Assembly: GCF_000834655.1 (NCBI RefSeq)
Contig: NZ_JXQQ01000020.1
Span: forward strand, 104,239 to 168,238
Direction: 5' to 3'
DNA length: 64,000 nucleotides
Source: Variovorax paradoxus
Lineage (GTDB): Bacteria; Pseudomonadota; Gammaproteobacteria; Burkholderiales; Burkholderiaceae_C
The notes under the pieces were generated by a model that was not told the DNA's origin, did no database searches, and was given only the letters and a program-made list of their open reading frames with translations. The translations under genes and the position numbers were made by a program. Of this stretch, positions 63,490-64,000 are shown piece after piece; the stretch's first letter is position 1, and every line of letters starts with the position of its first letter.

Positions 63490-64000
63490 TCAAGGCTGCG
63501 CACCTTCCAGCGGATGGCTCGCTGCATACCGCTCCAGGAACACATAGAGCACCAACCCGCCGGCCAACGGCAACAGGTAATACAGCGCGCGATACGCCAG
63601 AACCGCACCCATCAGCGCACCCTGCTTCACGGTGCCTGACAGCAGCGCCAGATAAACCCCTTCGAGCACGCCGAGCCCCGCCGGAATCGGCGTGATGACA
63701 CCGACGATGGATGCGGCCAACAGGACGCCCAGCGTCGTTGCATACGGCACCTGCTGGCCGAGCAGCAGGTACATCGCGGAACCCATCAGCGCCCAATTGG
63801 TTGCCGACAGCGAGAGTTGCACCAACGCAAGTCGTGCAGAAGGCAGCTTGAGCCGCCGGTTCCTCACGCGCCATTCACGTCCGCGCAGGATCGCGCAGGC
63901 GACGACATAGCCCACGGCCAGCAGGATCATCACAACGCCGATCGCACGCAATGCGCCCGATCCGATCGGCGCACGGCTCGGCGGCGCGATGGCGCCCGCC
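63490..64000 (-). CDS. lysylphosphatidylglycerol synthase TM region / YbhN-like (UPF0104) protein, partial
   Basis: The gene enters from beyond the right edge; about 170 C-terminal residues are present. They contain at least five TM segments, with the family marks ASIVGVITPIPAGLGVLEGVYLALL and AYRALYYLLPLAGGLVLYVFLE, typical of the LPG synthase TM/flippase-like domain (YbhN, AglD). No start codon lies in the window: the frame stays open to base 64000. The C-terminal catalytic domain of MprF is absent, so it is a stand-alone membrane protein of unknown transport role. Confidence 0.85.
   Translation of the reverse strand, partial: AGAIAPPSRAPIGSGALRAIGVVMILLAVGYVVACAILRGREWRVRNRRLKLPSARLALVQLSLSATNWALMGSAMYLLLGQQVPYATTLGVLLAASIVGVITPIPAGLGVLEGVYLALLSGTVKQGALMGAVLAYRALYYLLPLAGGLVLYVFLERYAASHPLEGAQP

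Overview
The window looks like chromosome of a GC-rich betaproteobacterium of the Comamonadaceae, most likely Variovorax or a close relative. The evidence is the uniformly high GC, several orphan tripartite-tricarboxylate (Bug) periplasmic binding proteins, an intracellular PHA depolymerase, and the mix of aromatic/xenobiotic oxygenases with GSTs. I see no rRNA, tRNA, complete IS, integrase or CRISPR array. The two end genes run off the window: galactarate dehydratase at the left, and a YbhN-like membrane protein at the right.

Layout. 1-5.4 kb: sugar-acid locus on the + strand (garD end, SDR, two Bug proteins, periplasmic lactonase). 5.4-11.4 kb: psd, a small HxlR-like regulator, FKBP, then the heat-shock block grpE-dnaK-dnaJ with two matching sigma-32-type promoters. 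11.4-12.1 kb: an AT-rich spacer packed with inverted repeats. 12.1-17.0 kb: prkA-yeaH-spoVR, a stress/starvation kinase module. 17.0-22.7 kb: aroQ (-), then a three-gene unit whose Rieske protein and Rieske-less oxygenase are separate genes, followed by a GST, then glutathione-dependent formaldehyde detoxification (frmA, alpha/beta hydrolase, fghA). 22.7-25.0 kb: a chain of small overlapping genes (GNAT, VOC, YciI, TfoX-N, RNase D-like). 25.0-28.7 kb: alpha/beta hydrolase (-) and an arsenic operon arsR-arsB-arsC-arsH. 28.7-33.2 kb: AraC regulator (-), gnd, GNAT, and a TetR-DUF2000 pair (-). 33.4-39.4 kb: a tripartite RND pump in the unusual order pump-adaptor-outer membrane factor. 39.4-44.9 kb: a radical SAM gene under a perfect LexA box, diverging from a GbsR/MarR regulator that heads an uncharacterised cluster (DCC protein, methyltransferase, membrane-SRPBCC, DUF4166, DOPA-dioxygenase-like). 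44.9-54.7 kb: GST, PHA depolymerase, an ORF6N gene remnant, LysR, an adenosine-deaminase-family enzyme with a Bug protein, CBS protein, metY, hydrolase, another Bug protein, and a Rossmann protein. 54.7-58.7 kb: thioredoxin-like, Mpo1-like, YihY, DUF2069 and a D-2-hydroxyacid dehydrogenase. 58.8-60.5 kb: Co-type nitrile hydratase (-). 60.6-63.1 kb: thyA-folA-App1-like phosphatase. 63.2-64 kb: a small unknown gene and the partial membrane protein.

Regulation is unusually readable. I find sigma-32-type promoters (grpE, dnaK), a perfect SOS box (radical SAM gene), twin near-identical operators flanking the GbsR-type gene, a long dyad before the tetR gene, an ArsR-type dyad overlapping its own start codon, and a LysR dyad between lysR and the deaminase. 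Repeats of two families sit between genes; one copy lies inside the RND operon.

The best candidates for something undescribed are the split Rieske oxygenase with GST, the twin-operator GbsR cluster, the dyad-rich spacer before prkA, and the palindrome cluster before the 79-residue gene at 63.2 kb.
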